A stretch of 18,203 bases of DNA from an uncultured Acetatifactor sp. (GTDB lineage Bacteria > Bacillota > Clostridia > Lachnospirales > Lachnospiraceae): positions 1 to 18,203 of the forward strand of contig CANQSE010000010.1 of assembly GCA_947626405.1 (NCBI GenBank), written 5' to 3'. Under the pieces are notes generated by a model that saw nothing but the letters and a program-made list of their open reading frames with translations, had not been told where the DNA came from and searched no databases. Below are positions 7,518 to 15,043 of this stretch, in pieces. Both the position numbers and the translations under genes were made by a program. Every line of letters begins with the position of its first letter. Positions within the stretch are counted from its first letter, which is position 1.

Positions 7518-8603
7518 GTGAAGTTGGGAATGGCAGGTTACATTTTCCTGTTTTCAGTAGTAATTCTTTATCTTTTGTTGCCGCTGAAGGACTCCAACCA
7601 CAAAAAGACGCTCTCCCCAAATATGTCCAGGAAATGCACAATCCTGTTTTTTCTTTTTCTGATTTTCTGGGCTATCTTGAGAGGAAAAATTACTGTCGAT
7701 GCGAATATTTATCTTAACAGATATAATTTGATTGTCAACAATAGGGAAATCATGATTGAACCTGCGTATCGCGCGTTAAATAGAATTGCCCATTATATCT
7801 TTCATGATTACCAGGGCATCATAATCATTACAAGCATCATATACATTTTGAGCATCTATTTTGCCGGGCGCGTTCTGTCTGAAAATATGCAGTACGCTGT
7901 TGCCATGTTTTTTTTGTATGATTTTTTCTTTTATGGAATCAATCAAATACGGCAATATACCGGCATAGCTTTTTTCCTAATAAGTTTGTGCTGTTTTCAA
8001 AAAAAGAAGTACGTTTTAACCTTGGTTTTTTGTCTCCTTGCATCAATGACGCATACAGTGTGCATTCTATTGCTTGCCATATATCTATTGTCAAGGGTAC
8101 AAATCTCTAAAAAACTCTACATAGCTTTGATTTTATCTTCTCCGTTTTTAGTATTATTTGCAAATCGTGCGTTTTCATATGTGTTTGCGCACATTGGAAA
8201 TGGTCAATTTATTACATACGCATTAGGCGGCGGGAACTTTAATTATAAGGCTAAATTAATACAACCGCTGCTTAAATCCTGGGGATTGTCTTTCTTTTAT
8301 ATCATGATTTGGGACAACATAAAAGAAATAGACAAAAATAATATTTTGATCAATTGTTCCCTTATTGCATCCATCCTTGCTATGACGGGGAATATTAGTT
8401 CAGAGATCGTTCGCGTGGTGAATTCTTTTCTTTTAATTCAGGTGTTTTATATTCCAGCTATTGTGAAATACATAAGGAAAAATAGGCCCTTGTATGTCAT
8501 CTGGGGCCTGTATATAATGGGACTATTGGTTCTTTTATATATTTATTCTTTTCGGCCTTTGTCGGAACGTCCATATTATATTTCTGATTTCTTCATTTCA
8601 TAA
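7518..8603 (+). CDS. EpsG-family membrane protein, likely Wzy-type polysaccharide polymerase
   Basis: This 361-residue, highly hydrophobic protein has about ten predicted membrane segments, including GYIFLFSVVILYLLL at the N-terminus and IIIITSIIYILSIYF, and charged loops between them. EpsG-family features are the periplasmic-loop RG...DANIYLNRYN stretch, INQIRQYTGIAFFLI and the short SMTHT motif. Such proteins polymerise lipid-linked repeat units on the outer face of the membrane. Gene order (transferases, this gene, then a flippase) fits. The start is probably GTG 7518, with AAGGAA 7 bases ahead; ATG 7530, four codons later, is possible. The gene is distinctly more AT-rich than galU, galE, glf and neuB, as is common for polymerase and flippase genes that define serotype and move by transfer. 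Confidence 0.78.
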   Translation: MKLGMAGYIFLFSVVILYLLLPLKDSNHKKTLSPNMSRKCTILFFLFLIFWAILRGKITVDANIYLNRYNLIVNNREIMIEPAYRALNRIAHYIFHDYQGIIIITSIIYILSIYFAGRVLSENMQYAVAMFFLYDFFFYGINQIRQYTGIAFFLISLCCFQKKKYVLTLVFCLLASMTHTVCILLLAIYLLSRVQISKKLYIALILSSPFLVLFANRAFSYVFAHIGNGQFITYALGGGNFNYKAKLIQPLLKSWGLSFFYIMIWDNIKEIDKNNILINCSLIASILAMTGNISSEIVRVVNSFLLIQVFYIPAIVKYIRKNRPLYVIWGLYIMGLLVLLYIYSFRPLSERPYYISDFFIS

Positions 8604-8760
8604 GCTGAAGCAAGGTTGAGGGGGATCCTGAAGTGAACGGTAAAGAAACGGATATTGGCCTGCGATGCGCGCAAAAAAGCTTTATGGAATCATGACAGAG
8701 AACACAGCGCAGATAAAAGGAATATGTACCGGAGATACGCTAGAATATATTCGGAGGAGG

Positions 8761-8850
8761 GTAATACTTTCCAATTCCTTTTTCTTTTCCACGTTTTTGC
8801 CTGCTGCATTATTCATTTTATATCTGATGTCAACGTTTTTTCTCGGAGGG
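8761..8850 (+). pseudogene. Possible remnant of an MBOAT acyltransferase N-terminus
   Basis: In the 256-base gap between the polymerase and flippase genes, the frame that runs into the flippase encodes ILSNSFFFSTFLPAALFILY. This resembles the first membrane segment of AlgI-type MBOAT O-acyltransferases, which typically read like M(V/L)FSSxxFLFxFLPxxxxxY. A GGAGGAGGG sequence just ahead (8753-8761) looks like the ribosome site of a lost gene, but no normal start codon sits at the right distance. Nothing of the rest of an MBOAT follows. The resemblance covers only about 20 hydrophobic residues, so it may be chance. The rest of the gap (8604-8760) contains a 20-residue ORF (GTG 8633 to TGA 8693) overlapping ATG 8692, which I cannot assign. 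Confidence 0.25.
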
Positions 8851-8854
8851 AGAG
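8845..8854 (+). promoter_or_regulatory. Shine-Dalgarno site deciding the flippase start
   Basis: GGAGGGAGAG lies 5-6 bases before ATG 8860. It supports starting the flippase there rather than at in-frame upstream starts (8665 or 8692), which would add an unrelated hydrophobic segment. Confidence 0.7.
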
Positions 8855-8859
8855 CATCC

Positions 8860-10176
8860 ATGCTGCATAAAACGGATAAAAATGCTGGATTGAGGCAAAA
8901 GAACAGAGATACGCGGGAAATATTGGTAAACACTTTCTGGATGCTCTTTGATAAAGTCTTTCTTCTTTTTCTAAATCTTGTTGTGACCTTTCGCGTGGCG
9001 AATTTTTTCGGCAAGCTGGAATATGGAACCTATGAGTATGCAGCGAGTATTGTCGCGATTCTCGAGATATTGGTGGGCTTTGTTGATGGACGTGTCGTTA
9101 AGAAGCATTATCCGGAGTATGACGGGGATGTATTGGTATTCAATGCCACAATATGTAGAGCGATTTTTTCAGGGATTTCAGCGGTGATCGGCTTAATTTA
9201 TGTTATCTGTTTAGGCAAGGAGATCACCTTTTCTCTTATGTTTGCGATTCTACTGCTGAACGCAATACTGACGAATCTTCGTTTTGGCATGACCAATCGA
9301 TTTGAATATTTGCTGAAATCTAAGAAAATCGTCATAGCTGCCGATGTCTCAGCTTTAGTCGGTGGATTATTGCAACTAATCGTAGTTCAGATGAAGGGAT
9401 CCCTCATTGCAATTTCTATCGTAGCTGTTGTTACATCTACCATTAATCTTATCATTATCTTTGTACAGTATCGCATTGAATTTGGCGGCGATAAAAGCGG
9501 GAAATTTGATAAATCGCTTGTGGCAAAAATGATTCGAGAAAGTCTGCCTTTGGCCATTGCAGCATCTTGCGCAACGATTTATATGAAGTGTGATTCTGTC
9601 ATGTTGGGGAGCATGTTGTCCGATGGCGAGGTGGGCATTTATGCAATCTCTATCAAGTTGGTATCAGTAGTTCAAATCGCCGTTGTTGCGGTGCGGGAAT
9701 CTGTATTTCCGCGATTAATTGCCTTGTATTCCGATCAAAGAGAGAAATATGCCCATGATTACATTCGCATTACCAGCATTTTAACCTGGTTATATTTGGT
9801 GGGAGTTACGGCGTCTTTCCTGCTACTGCCATACATATTCACATTTTTGAGTCCCGATTATGCAGAGGCATTCCCTGTTTATAAGGTTCTCGTGATTAAT
9901 GCATTTTTTGTATACAATGCGGCGCTTCGTGCTGGACATTATACACTAATTAATCGCGGTAATATTTTGATGTATGTCCAAATACCTTGTGTGATGCTTA
10001 ACGTGATTTTGAATTGGATTGGCATTCGGCTCTGGGGCATGTATGGCGCAGCGCTTGCAACAGTAATCACTCAGGGTATATCGCTGTTTGCTTCAAATAT
10101 TTTCTTTGGATCAGAAGGCAGAGAGGTGTTTGGTTGGCAATTGAAAGCTCTTAATCCAATCAACATGATACGGTAG
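8860..10176 (+). CDS. Wzx-type polysaccharide flippase (MATE/PST superfamily)
   Basis: This 438-residue integral membrane protein has about twelve predicted helices. Flippase features are the N-terminal amphipathic NTFWMLFDKVFLLFLNLVV helix followed by ARFFG-like VANFFGKLEYGTYEYA, the mid-protein IRESLPLAIAASCATIYMKCDSVMLG (a transmembrane helix with the Lys/Asp pair typical of this family), and DGEVGIYAISIKLV. The role is to translocate undecaprenyl-diphosphate-linked repeat units across the membrane for the polymerase encoded just upstream. The upstream frame is open back to 8665, but a strong ribosome site points to ATG 8860. Base composition is AT-rich like the polymerase gene, so the two probably form one transferred block. 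The family call is firm; the particular substrate is unknown. Confidence 0.85.
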   Translation: MLHKTDKNAGLRQKNRDTREILVNTFWMLFDKVFLLFLNLVVTFRVANFFGKLEYGTYEYAASIVAILEILVGFVDGRVVKKHYPEYDGDVLVFNATICRAIFSGISAVIGLIYVICLGKEITFSLMFAILLLNAILTNLRFGMTNRFEYLLKSKKIVIAADVSALVGGLLQLIVVQMKGSLIAISIVAVVTSTINLIIIFVQYRIEFGGDKSGKFDKSLVAKMIRESLPLAIAASCATIYMKCDSVMLGSMLSDGEVGIYAISIKLVSVVQIAVVAVRESVFPRLIALYSDQREKYAHDYIRITSILTWLYLVGVTASFLLLPYIFTFLSPDYAEAFPVYKVLVINAFFVYNAALRAGHYTLINRGNILMYVQIPCVMLNVILNWIGIRLWGMYGAALATVITQGISLFASNIFFGSEGREVFGWQLKALNPINMIR

Positions 10177-10238
10177 AGTTTCTAAAAGTAGATAATCAAT
10201 CAAAAAAGAATAGCATAAACAGTTAGGGGAGGAAACAC

Positions 10239-11357
10239 ATGAAACAATACGATTACCTCATCGTTGGCGCGGGGCTGTATGGCGCCGTTTTTGCGGAACG
10301 GATGACCAAAGCGGGGAAGAAATGCCTGGTGATCGACAGGCGCAGGCACATCGCAGGCAATGTGCATACAGAGGACATCGAGGGCATCCATGTGCACCGC
10401 TACGGCCCGCACGTGTTCCACACGAACAATCAAACTGTCTGGGACTATGTGAACCGGTTCGCCGCGTTCAACCGGTTCACGCTGGGCACCATCGCCAATT
10501 ACAAAGGGGAAATCTACTCCCTGCCCTTCAACATGTACACCTTCAACAAAATGTGGGGCGTGGTGACGCCGGAAGAGGCTGCGGCGAAAATCGAAGAGCA
10601 GCGCAAGGCGGCGGGCGTCGCCGAGCCTAAAAACCTGGAAGAGCAGGCGATTTCCCTGGTGGGCACGGACATCTACGAAAAGCTGGTGAAGGGCTACACC
10701 GAAAAGCAGTGGGGCCGGGATTGCCGGGACCTGCCCGCGTTCATCATTAAGCGCTTGCCTGCGCGCCTGACCTTCGACAATAACTACTTCAACGCACTCT
10801 ATCAGGGTATTCCCGTCGGCGGGTACACGAAGATGGTGGAAAACATGCTGGAGGGCGTTGAAGTGCGCCTGGGCGTGGACTATCTGGAGCGCAAGGCAGA
10901 GCTGGCCGCACTGGCGGACAAGGTGGTGTTCACCGGGCCCATCGACGTGTATTTCGGCTACCGCTTCGGGCCGCTGGAATACCGGTCTGTGCGCTTTGAA
11001 ACGGAAACGCTGGACAAGCCCAATTTCCAGGGCAACGCTATCGTGAACTATACGGATCGGGAAACGCCCTGGACGCGGATTATTGAGCACAAATGGTTCC
11101 TGTTTGGCAAAGACGACAATGGGAACGATCTGCCCAGGACGGTCGTCAGCCGGGAGTATTCCTCCGAATGGAAGCCGGGGGACGAGCCATACTATCCAGT
11201 CAATGACGAGAAGAACTCGGCACTGTATGCGCAGTACAAGGCCTTGGCGGAAAAGGAACCGAACGTCATTTTCGGCGGACGGCTGGGTGAGTACAAGTAT
11301 TACGACATGGATCAGGTCATCGCCGCAGCGCTGGAACGGTACAAAAGGGAACTTTGA
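10239..11357 (+). CDS. glf: UDP-galactopyranose mutase
   Basis: This cytoplasmic flavoenzyme contracts UDP-galactopyranose to UDP-galactofuranose, using the UDP-galactose made by GalE. The 372-residue protein begins YDYLIVGAGLYGAVFAE, the FAD-binding GxGxxG at residues 10-15. The remaining family signatures are DRRRHIAGN, YGPHVFHTNN, the substrate-loop tract LPFNMYTFNKMWG, GYTEKQWG, YFNALYQGIPVGGYT, FTGPIDVYFGYRFGPLEYRS and a C-terminal GRLGEYKYYDMD. Length is usual for bacterial Glf. GGGGAGGAAACAC precedes ATG 10239. The gene is GC-rich again after the AT-rich polymerase/flippase pair. It implies galactofuranose in the product, so one of the GT2 enzymes in the locus, or one outside the window, should be a Galf transferase. 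Confidence 0.95.
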   Translation: MKQYDYLIVGAGLYGAVFAERMTKAGKKCLVIDRRRHIAGNVHTEDIEGIHVHRYGPHVFHTNNQTVWDYVNRFAAFNRFTLGTIANYKGEIYSLPFNMYTFNKMWGVVTPEEAAAKIEEQRKAAGVAEPKNLEEQAISLVGTDIYEKLVKGYTEKQWGRDCRDLPAFIIKRLPARLTFDNNYFNALYQGIPVGGYTKMVENMLEGVEVRLGVDYLERKAELAALADKVVFTGPIDVYFGYRFGPLEYRSVRFETETLDKPNFQGNAIVNYTDRETPWTRIIEHKWFLFGKDDNGNDLPRTVVSREYSSEWKPGDEPYYPVNDEKNSALYAQYKALAEKEPNVIFGGRLGEYKYYDMDQVIAAALERYKREL

Positions 11358-11379
11358 CACCTGAAAAGGAGAAATCAAA

Positions 11380-12249
11380 ATGTACAACAAGCCTTATATC
11401 ATCGCGGAAGCCGGCTGCAACCACATGGGACAGATGGAAATCGCCCACGATCTGATTGAAACGGCGGCCTATTTCTGCAAGGCAGACGCCATCAAATTCC
11501 AGAAGCGCTGCCCCAAAGAATTACTGACGCCGGAGCAGTACAACGCGCCGCATCCCAATCCGGCCAATTCGTACGGGAAGACGTACGGGGAACACCGGGA
11601 GTTTCTGGAATTCACCGTGGAGCAGCACGCGCAGCTCAAGAAATGGTGCGAGGAAGCAGGCATTACTTACGCGACCTCCGTGTGGGACATGACCAGTGCG
11701 AAAGAAATCGCGTCCTTGAAGCCGAAGTTCATCAAAATCCCGTCCGCCTGCAATACGCATTTTGAAATGCTGCAATGGTTGTGCGATCACTACGACGGCG
11801 AGATTCAGCTTTCGTTTGGCATGACCAGCCGAGAGGAAGAAGAGCAGATTGTGGCGCTGTTTGAGGCGAACGGCCGCGCAAAGGATCTTGTGCTGTTCAA
11901 CTGCACGTCTGGCTATCCCGTACCTTTTAAGGACGTGTGCCTGCTGGAAATCACCCGTATGCGGGAAGCCTATGAGAACCGTGTGAAGGCCATCGGCTTT
12001 TCCGGCCATCACCTGGGCATTGCCGTGGACGTTGCGGCCTACACCCTGGGCGCGTCCTATATTGAGCGGCATTACACGCTGGACCGCACCTGGAAGGGCA
12101 CGGACCACGCGGCGTCCCTGGAGCCGGACGGTATCCGCAAACTGGTGCGGAACCTGAACGCCGTGCATGATGCGCTGTCCCATAAAAGCGAGGAGATTCT
12201 GCCCATTGAGCAAGTTCAGCGGGATAAGCTGAAATACAGAAAACACTAA
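11380..12249 (+). CDS. NeuB-family nonulosonate synthase lacking the SAF domain
   Basis: It condenses phosphoenolpyruvate with an N-acylmannosamine-type sugar, or its 6-phosphate, to form a nine-carbon nonulosonic acid. The TIM-barrel signatures are IAEAGCNHMGQMEIAHDLI, DAIKFQKR, ATSVWDMTSAKEIASL, KIPSACNTHFEML, FNCTSGYPVPF, IGFSGHHLGI and ERHYTLDRTWKGTDHAASLE. NeuB, SpsE, LegI and PseI proteins are normally about 340-350 residues and end in an SAF (antifreeze-like) domain that closes over the partner subunit's active site. This one is 289 residues and stops at the linker (VQRDKLKYRKH), with no SAF sequence in any frame before the next gene. The next two genes, 43 and 52 bp apart, are a CBS/cupin protein and a CMP-sugar synthetase. 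The exact product (Neu5Ac, Kdn, legionaminate or another) cannot be read. Confidence 0.85.
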   Translation: MYNKPYIIAEAGCNHMGQMEIAHDLIETAAYFCKADAIKFQKRCPKELLTPEQYNAPHPNPANSYGKTYGEHREFLEFTVEQHAQLKKWCEEAGITYATSVWDMTSAKEIASLKPKFIKIPSACNTHFEMLQWLCDHYDGEIQLSFGMTSREEEEQIVALFEANGRAKDLVLFNCTSGYPVPFKDVCLLEITRMREAYENRVKAIGFSGHHLGIAVDVAAYTLGASYIERHYTLDRTWKGTDHAASLEPDGIRKLVRNLNAVHDALSHKSEEILPIEQVQRDKLKYRKH

Positions 12250-12292
12250 GTGCAATCCGAACAAGCCTGCCCAACAGGATAGAAAGAACACT

Positions 12293-13045
12293 ATGAATGA
12301 TAATTGGAAGTTGGCGCCGTTTGTGCTCTATAAACCAGCGACCGTCATGGATGCGCTGAAAAAGATCGATGGGAATAAAAAGGGCTTTCTGATCATCCTA
12401 GACGGTCAGAGACGCGCTTATGGTACATTGACAGACGGCGATTTGCGCCGTGCATTCATTCGTGGCGCAGATGTTCGAAGCCAGATTGACGAAATCTGCA
12501 CACATCAGTTCCAGTCTGTGACCACTGCTGATGATATTTCAGTAGCCACAGAATTATTTAAAAAGACCGAGATTCATTTCATTCCTATATTGGATGAGAT
12601 GGGCAGACTGGTCAATATCCTGACGAAAAGCCAGCTTCAGGCGCTCCTTCTGCATGACCTGCATGCGGACCTGACCTATGATTTTCTCAAATTGGATGAA
12701 AAGATAGTGGACGATGAAATTTACCATCGCCCCTGGGGGTTCTATAAGACCTCCATCCTGAACGCTTATTTCAGATCGAAGATCATCAGCGTCAAACCAT
12801 GCGAGAAATTAAGCCTCCAGGCGCATAACCACCGGGAGGAATACTGGACGGTTGTCCACGGGGAGGGGATCGTACAAATAGAACAGTCCTATCTGCATGT
12901 TCATTGCGGCAGTATGCTTTTCATCCCGAAAGGCGCAAAGCATCGATTGACAAATACCAGCAAAGATCAATCACTAATCGTCACAGAGGTACAGATTGGC
13001 GATTACCTTGGAGAAGACGACATTATCCGATATGAAGACGCATAA
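12293..13045 (+). CDS. CBS-pair and type II phosphomannose-isomerase-like cupin fusion protein
   Basis: This 250-residue protein has two parts. Residues about 8-120 are a CBS pair: DALKKIDGNKKGFLIILD and YGTLTDGDLRRAFIRG form the first repeat, and EICTHQFQSVTT through HFIPILDEMGRLVNIL the second. Residues about 143-250 are a cupin of the type found at the C-terminus of ManC/AlgA enzymes: RPWGFYKT, VKPCEKLSLQAHNHREEYW (possible metal ligands H178, H180, E183), IPKGAKHRL (H217) and the signature GDYLGEDDIIRYED. ManC has a nucleotidyltransferase where this protein has CBS repeats. In legionaminate loci, CBS pairs are instead fused to a nucleotidyltransferase (PtmE type). Its role is unknown; an isomerase or epimerase regulated by a nucleotide bound to the CBS pair is a reasonable guess. 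It lies inside the nonulosonate operon. Confidence 0.85.
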   Translation: MNDNWKLAPFVLYKPATVMDALKKIDGNKKGFLIILDGQRRAYGTLTDGDLRRAFIRGADVRSQIDEICTHQFQSVTTADDISVATELFKKTEIHFIPILDEMGRLVNILTKSQLQALLLHDLHADLTYDFLKLDEKIVDDEIYHRPWGFYKTSILNAYFRSKIISVKPCEKLSLQAHNHREEYWTVVHGEGIVQIEQSYLHVHCGSMLFIPKGAKHRLTNTSKDQSLIVTEVQIGDYLGEDDIIRYEDA

Positions 13046-13101
13046 GGAAGAACCCGTTCAGACAACAGAGAGAAGTGAAGGAATAGAGGGAGGGTCAGAG
13101 C

Positions 13102-14292
13102 GTGAGGACCGTGGCGTTTATACCCGTCCGTGGTGGGAGTAAGTCGATACCGCTTAAGAATATCAAACCTATCGCGGGGAAACCGCTGGTCTATTGGACG
13201 GTTCGTGCGGCCTGTATGTGCGCAGCCATAGAGCGCGTCTATGTCGCAACGGACAGCGAGAAAATCAAAGAGACAGTAGAATCTTTCACACAGGGGCGGG
13301 AGATGGCGCTGTTTGGAAAAGTCGCCGTGATCAGCCGCTCTGCCGCTTCGGCTTCGGATACAGCGTCAACGGAAACCGCAATGCTGGAATTCGCAGAAAC
13401 GCATGATTTTGATACCATCGTTTTGATTCAAGCTACGTCTCCACTCCTGCAAGGGAAAGACTTAGATCGAGGCTTTGCCGCCTATGGGGAAGCGGGGACG
13501 GACAGTGTCCTTTCCGTTGTTCGTCAAAAACGTTTCAATTGGACGACGGATGAGAACGGCTTCGCACATCCGACCAATTACGATGTGTTTCAGCGCCCAC
13601 GTCGGCAGGAGTTTGACGGATATCTTGTGGAGAACGGCGCGTTCTATATCACGTCAAGAGAACGCTTGCTTGCCACAAAGAACCGCATCTCAGGTAATAT
13701 AAAGGCAGTTGAAATGGGCCAGGATTCGTTCTTTGAAATCGATGAACCCAGCGATTGGGTTATAATCGAGTCATTGATGAAGAAACAAGACGCTGAGTTA
13801 TCAGCTGCAATCCCGGAAATCAAGCTGTTTTTGACCGATTGTGACGGCTGCCTGACGGATGGAGGAATGTATTATTCCGAGCATGGGGACGAATTGAAAA
13901 AGTTCAACACCCGCGACGGGATGGCGTTTGCGATGCTTAGAGAACATGGCATCTTAACGGGAATTGTCACTAGCGAAAGCGTTGATTTGAACCGGCGGCG
14001 CGCAGAGAAATTGAAACTTGATTTCTATGAGGCGGGATGTAAGGACAAGGCGTCGGCAATCCGAAAAATATGTGCGGAACGCGGTATTGCTTTAGAAAAT
14101 GTCGCGTATGTCGGGGATGATATCAACGATCTGGAAGCGATTAAAATGGTTGGATTAGGTTGTTGCCCAGCTGACGCGGTTGATCTCGTCAAACAGCATG
14201 CAAGGTATGTGACAAAAGCAAAGGGTGGGGCTGGAGCGATTAGGGAAACGGTTGAGTACTTAATCGAGAATCATGAAATCTTATCAACATGA
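13102..14292 (+). CDS. neuA: CMP-nonulosonate synthetase fused to KdsC-like HAD phosphatase
   Basis: This 396-residue bifunctional protein activates a nonulosonic acid with CTP. Residues 1-230 are the cytidylyltransferase: IPVRGGSKSIPLKNI (8-21, the CTP-binding loop), VYVATDSEKI, LIQATSPLL (108-116), ENGAFYIT (177-184) and IDEPSDW (213-219, metal-binding Asp pair). Residues about 240-396 are a C0-type HAD phosphatase like KdsC: TDCDGCLTDGG with D246 and D248, the Thr/Ser motif at GIVTSE, Lys at GCKDK (316), and GDDINDLE (338-345). The same order is known in vertebrate CMAS and some bacterial enzymes. All catalytic residues of the HAD part look intact, so it may remove a 9-phosphate before activation. 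The start is GTG 13102, with GGGAGGG about 9 bases ahead. It is the last recognised gene of the polysaccharide operon. Confidence 0.9.
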   Translation: MRTVAFIPVRGGSKSIPLKNIKPIAGKPLVYWTVRAACMCAAIERVYVATDSEKIKETVESFTQGREMALFGKVAVISRSAASASDTASTETAMLEFAETHDFDTIVLIQATSPLLQGKDLDRGFAAYGEAGTDSVLSVVRQKRFNWTTDENGFAHPTNYDVFQRPRRQEFDGYLVENGAFYITSRERLLATKNRISGNIKAVEMGQDSFFEIDEPSDWVIIESLMKKQDAELSAAIPEIKLFLTDCDGCLTDGGMYYSEHGDELKKFNTRDGMAFAMLREHGILTGIVTSESVDLNRRRAEKLKLDFYEAGCKDKASAIRKICAERGIALENVAYVGDDINDLEAIKMVGLGCCPADAVDLVKQHARYVTKAKGGAGAIRETVEYLIENHEILST

Positions 14293-14350
14293 AATCAATT
14301 GGGAGGATCTTGGTGTAAGCAGCGATAATGCAACAGCTTCTTTATTTTCG

Positions 14351-14376
14351 TTGGTGAAACACTGACAGAACACCAA
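14351..14376. promoter_or_regulatory. Inverted repeat upstream of grpB-like gene
   Basis: TTGGTG (14351-14356) and CACCAA (14371-14376) form a 6-bp dyad separated by 14 bases. It lies in the 122-base gap after the nonulosonate operon, about 39 bases before the next start codon. It could be an operator or a weak hairpin; no run of T follows, so it is not a convincing terminator. I find no clear terminator after the CMP-synthetase gene. Confidence 0.25.
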
Positions 14377-14414
14377 TCTGTAAATTCATAAGTTCCCCTT
14401 GAGAGGAGCAGTTT

Positions 14415-14954
14415 ATGGAGAATACATCAATCCACGAGGAAGTCGTGATTGTACCTTGGCAAGAGTGCTGGGCCGTAGAGTTCCATCTCGAAAAGGAGTT
14501 CATCATCGCTTCACTGCTAGTATCAGATCATTACGCCGAAATCATTCATGTCGGTTCTACCTCGGTTAAGGGTATGTATTCAAAACCAATCATCGATATA
14601 TTGGTTTGCCCCGACGAGGGGATTGATATGGACGATGTGATTACAGACCTAACGCGCGCTGGATATACCTATGTCGGCGAATGCAGAACACCGGGCTGCT
14701 ACTTTCTCAGTAAAGGGGATGAGCCGAATCAAACCTTTTACGTTCATGTGTGTCCCAAGGATCATCCTGTCGCGCGGGATCAACTACTGTTTCAGCATAT
14801 TGAACGAACCAACGAAACGGTGTTTGAGAATTACTTGTGCTTGAAACTGCGCTTGGCGAGACTGTTTTCGGATGATCGGATCATGTACCGAGCGCTCAAG
14901 GAGCCATTCATCGAGGGCGTTCTCGCGGTGTATCGGAGCTTTAAAAAGCAGTAA
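14415..14954 (+). CDS. GrpB/UPF0157 family protein
   Basis: This 179-residue protein belongs to the GrpB (UPF0157) branch of the nucleotidyltransferase superfamily. It shows VPWQECWAVEF at the N-terminus and then IIHVGSTSVKGMYSKPIIDILV, with GS at 47-48 and D61 in the acidic-motif position. Next come a mid-protein GYTYVGECRTPGCYFL and a QTFYVHVC segment. The end, LARLFSDDRIMYRALKEPFIEGVLAVY, resembles the family's YxxxKxxFI helix. The cellular role of GrpB proteins is not established in general; some relatives are fused to dephospho-CoA kinase. Start ATG 14415 follows GAGAGGAGCAG. It is unrelated in content to the polysaccharide genes upstream and opens the accessory region. A remnant of a second copy of its 3' end lies at 15219-15266. 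Confidence 0.88.
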   Translation: MENTSIHEEVVIVPWQECWAVEFHLEKEFIIASLLVSDHYAEIIHVGSTSVKGMYSKPIIDILVCPDEGIDMDDVITDLTRAGYTYVGECRTPGCYFLSKGDEPNQTFYVHVCPKDHPVARDQLLFQHIERTNETVFENYLCLKLRLARLFSDDRIMYRALKEPFIEGVLAVYRSFKKQ

Positions 14955-15043
14955 CCAATCCAACGAGAAAACGCAAGTCATCCAGGAGTTGTGGCTTGAA
15001 AAAGATGCCTGTCGATACATAGGAAAGGGGGGAGATGGGAGGC

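Noticed and set aside
8633..8695. 20-codon ORF starting at GTG 8633 and overlapping ATG 8692
   Set aside because: It has a GAGGGGGA site upstream, but the peptide has no recognisable features and the gap looks degraded.
10200..11390. Minus-strand ORF (396 codons) opposite glf
   Set aside because: It mirrors glf almost exactly, shows no domain and has no ribosome site; glf itself has all family motifs.
14289..14318. Nine-codon ORF (MKSIGRILV) overlapping the stop of the CMP-synthetase gene
   Set aside because: It is too short to judge; it could be the stub of a lost gene, but there is no further evidence.
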